From positions 13,891,507 to 13,955,506 of the forward strand of contig CM056569.1 in the NCBI GenBank assembly GCA_029721515.1: 64,000 nucleotides of DNA. The letters run 5' to 3'. Below the pieces are notes generated by a model that did not search any database, had not been told where the DNA came from, and worked only from the letters and a program-made list of their open reading frames with translations. Positions 61,960 through 64,000 of the stretch are shown here, piece after piece. Made by a program: the position numbers and the translations under genes. Numbering within the stretch: the stretch's first letter is position 1; each line of letters begins with the position of its first letter. This DNA comes from Synanceia verrucosa. Taxonomy: Eukaryota; Chordata; Actinopteri; Perciformes; Synanceiidae.

Positions 61960-63475
61960 TAAGTGAATAGAAGTCATCCCTCACGGCGACAAAAAGTCCA
62001 AAGGGAAAAATGACCCTTGAGTCTGTGAGAGTGGGGCAGAAGATGGCTCATCAACTGACTACACGGTAACATATCCCAAAAAGAGCAGGACAAGAACTCC
62101 AAACATGCAACTGCAGCTGGTCCAAGGTAACATCTACCAGAGGCCTTAAAATGTGTCAAGGGCGGATGCAAGTCAAGGTCAAGCCAGGTGAATGAAGCTC
62201 AGCAGCCAGAGTCAACCCAGTCCAGTGAGCATCAGTACCCAAGTGGCTGAGACTAACTCTCCAAGACTTGCAATTCTGCATAACAGCCACAGAAAACACA
62301 ATATCATGGCAATCGTTGGACGTGTGTGTAATGGCAGGGTTCACTATATCCCCTCTAGCCTGCATGGCAATGGAGGTGATCATCAGGGCATTTAGATAGC
62401 TAGTTTGAGAGGAGCATCAGCAGACTGGACAGTGGCTACCTGCAATTTGTTCCTACATGGGCAACATGACCTCCTTGACCTCCACCATCGCCTGTACCAA
62501 ATGTCTGTTGGAGAAGCATCACTCCAACATTACATGGGAAAGGATGAAGCTGAAACCCAGCAAATCAAGGAGAATATCCATCATATGTGGAAAGCTTGTC
62601 AACCAGTGGTTCCACACTAATGAAACACCCATTCCATTGGTATCAAGCAGTTTGCGTTGCTCTCCCACCTAATGTGGCCTCTAACTGTATATGAGTTCCC
62701 CATCTCCGAAGTTGAGATGCTGAAGAGGACAGTCAGTGCGTACATCAAGAAGTGGCTGTTGCCTCAGCAACATCGGGTTGTATGGACATGGTGCATTGAA
62801 ACTACCTGTCTCTAGCCTCACTGAAGAATACAAGTGCACCAAAATGAGGTTGAACATGACCCTGGCAGAGTCTCAAGATGCGGCCATACGAACAGGTCCT
62901 CCAGCTGGGAGGACGTGGACCCCAGGTGAGGCTGTAGAACAAGCACAGTCTGCTCTCAGACATAGAGGCATAGTGTGGAGGAGAAAGCTAGTAGTTGCTG
63001 AGGTCTGACACCAACAGGAAGCAGAGAGTCGCGCACAGGGAGTGCCACAAGCCAAGCAGGGCCAGTGGGCTACCTGGGGAAACCTGGAGCACCATCAGCT
63101 CACTTGGAGAGATCAGTGGGAAATGGAAGGAAGCCAAATCATCTTCATCATCAGGGCCACCTACAATGTTATTCCAACACCCATGTATCTTAACCAGTGG
63201 ATTGGAGAAGATCCAGCTTGCCCTTTCTGCCAAACCCCAGCAACTCTCAGGCACATCCTCAAAAGTTGCAAAACCATGCCGTCCCAAGGCATAACCAAGT
63301 CCTACACAAACTGGCAATCATCCTGGTGCTCCCAATAGAGTTCGGGTCCAGAGGCTTTGTGGCCGCTTGTATTGCCAGTCTCCTGAAGAGGATGGGAGTT
63401 TGGGGACAAGCCTTCAGGAAAGCCATCAGATCACTGCTGGAGGCAGCAGAATGAAGCAGCAGGTGGATCTGGACA
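61960..63475 (+). mobile_element. Decayed R2-like non-LTR retrotransposon, 3' half of ORF
   Basis: Shifted reading frames carry reverse-transcriptase landmarks: ITATENTISW and VMAGFTISPLACMAMEVI (62268-62397), the segment TWERMKLKPSKSRRISI (about 62539-62589), MWPLTVYEFPIS, SNIGLYGHGALKLPVSSLTE with EYKCTKMRL (about 62770-62850), a linker AKQGQW...LTWRDQWEMEG, and a CCHC cluster CPFCQTPATLRHILKSC (C-x2-C-x7-H-x4-C) near 63220-63270, followed by FVAACIASLLKRMGVWG. This order (RT, thumb, CCHC, C-terminal domain) is that of R2-type elements with a restriction-like endonuclease. At least three frame changes and stops show it is inactive; the 5' part is missing or unrecognisable. Confidence 0.75.
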
Positions 63476-64000
63476 AAGAGGAAAGACATCAACTGGGCTG
63501 CAAAGAACAGTAAAAAGGGGTAAAATCAGAAAGCGGTGCACCTGGGATGCCAGGTGTCGTTGAACCCTTCAGAGATGTCATGTCTATCAGTGAAACACCA
63601 GTGAAGGAAGGTGTCCATCTGAAGATCCTGATGACACTCTTACCCCTCTCCCCACTTAAATCAAGGAAGTGCCGATTACTAGGAATATCAACATCCCCAT
63701 GTGCTAGCCACTGCACCACCGTGCCGCTCTTAAAGGTATAATATGTAAGAAATTCATTTAAATTAATCATAAAATGGCCCTGATATGTCACCAGACATTA
63801 AGAAATCATGTTCATTTCAAATAATTATATCACTGACAACAGTAGTCCAGCCAGGATATTCTCGTTTTTAAAAAGCCAATTTGCAGCCCTCAACTGATGT
63901 TTATGTTGTCATGTTGTGTTTTTGGTCTGATGCACCACCCTCCACCTATCTCCCAATCACCAAGTCAGTAGTGTTTCCTCATCCGGGTTGCCAGTTCTGC
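63476..64000. other. Repeat-like DNA at the right edge
   Basis: No gene seen. The stretch from TAAAGGTATAATATGTAAG (63731) to about 63900, including AATGGCCCTGATATGTCACC and CCAGCCAGGATATTCTCG, resembles from memory a dispersed repeat common in percomorph fish; confidence in that is low. Confidence 0.35.

Noticed and set aside
1..64000. CRISPR arrays, operons, prokaryotic islands
   Set aside because: The sequence is clearly vertebrate, with spliced genes; no direct-repeat/spacer pattern was seen.

Overview
The window looks like teleost (ray-finned fish) nuclear DNA. Coding exons are short and spliced with GT-AG introns. CA/TG and TA microsatellites are abundant, fish-type dispersed repeats (a tRNA-derived SINE, TTAA-bounded MITEs, an R2-like retroelement relic) are present, and the genes are vertebrate. 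I rebuilt exons by hand from splice sites, reading frame and remembered family sequence; no search was run.

Layout. (1) 1-6800: first coding exon and promoter side of efnb3 (ephrin-B3), minus strand; the rest of the gene lies beyond the left edge. (2) 6800-16500: intergenic DNA with microsatellites, two related TIR elements (the larger carrying an 82-bp tandem array), an RTE-like fragment and stretches that look like regulatory DNA. (3) 16690-28261: complete wrap53/TCAB1 on the minus strand, 10 coding exons, 554 codons, with two TTAA-type MITEs in its introns. (4) 29260-50300: gigyf1 on the minus strand, 23 coding exons, 1052 codons, probably with a very long 3' UTR and non-coding 5' exons. 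(5) 50400-56450: repeat-rich spacer with two broken ENDOD1-like nuclease copies, a SINE and a large TA/CA microsatellite. (6) 56520-59936: intronless ufsp1 (minus) and an 8-exon ZP3-type egg-coat gene (plus), divergent with 492 bp between start codons. (7) 59937-64000: spacer ending in a decayed R2-like non-LTR retrotransposon.

The genes form no pathway. The order gigyf1-wrap53-efnb3, all on one strand, is the informative part. From general knowledge, human WRAP53 and EFNB3 are adjacent on 17p13.1 with TP53 antisense to the WRAP53 5' end, whereas GIGYF1 and UFSP1 lie on 7q22. Here both human blocks are joined and no tp53 exon was seen opposite wrap53. The best leads are this arrangement, the MITE family, the decayed nuclease pair, the shared ufsp1/zp3 promoter interval and several candidate enhancers around efnb3. 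I did not find a clearly new molecular system.
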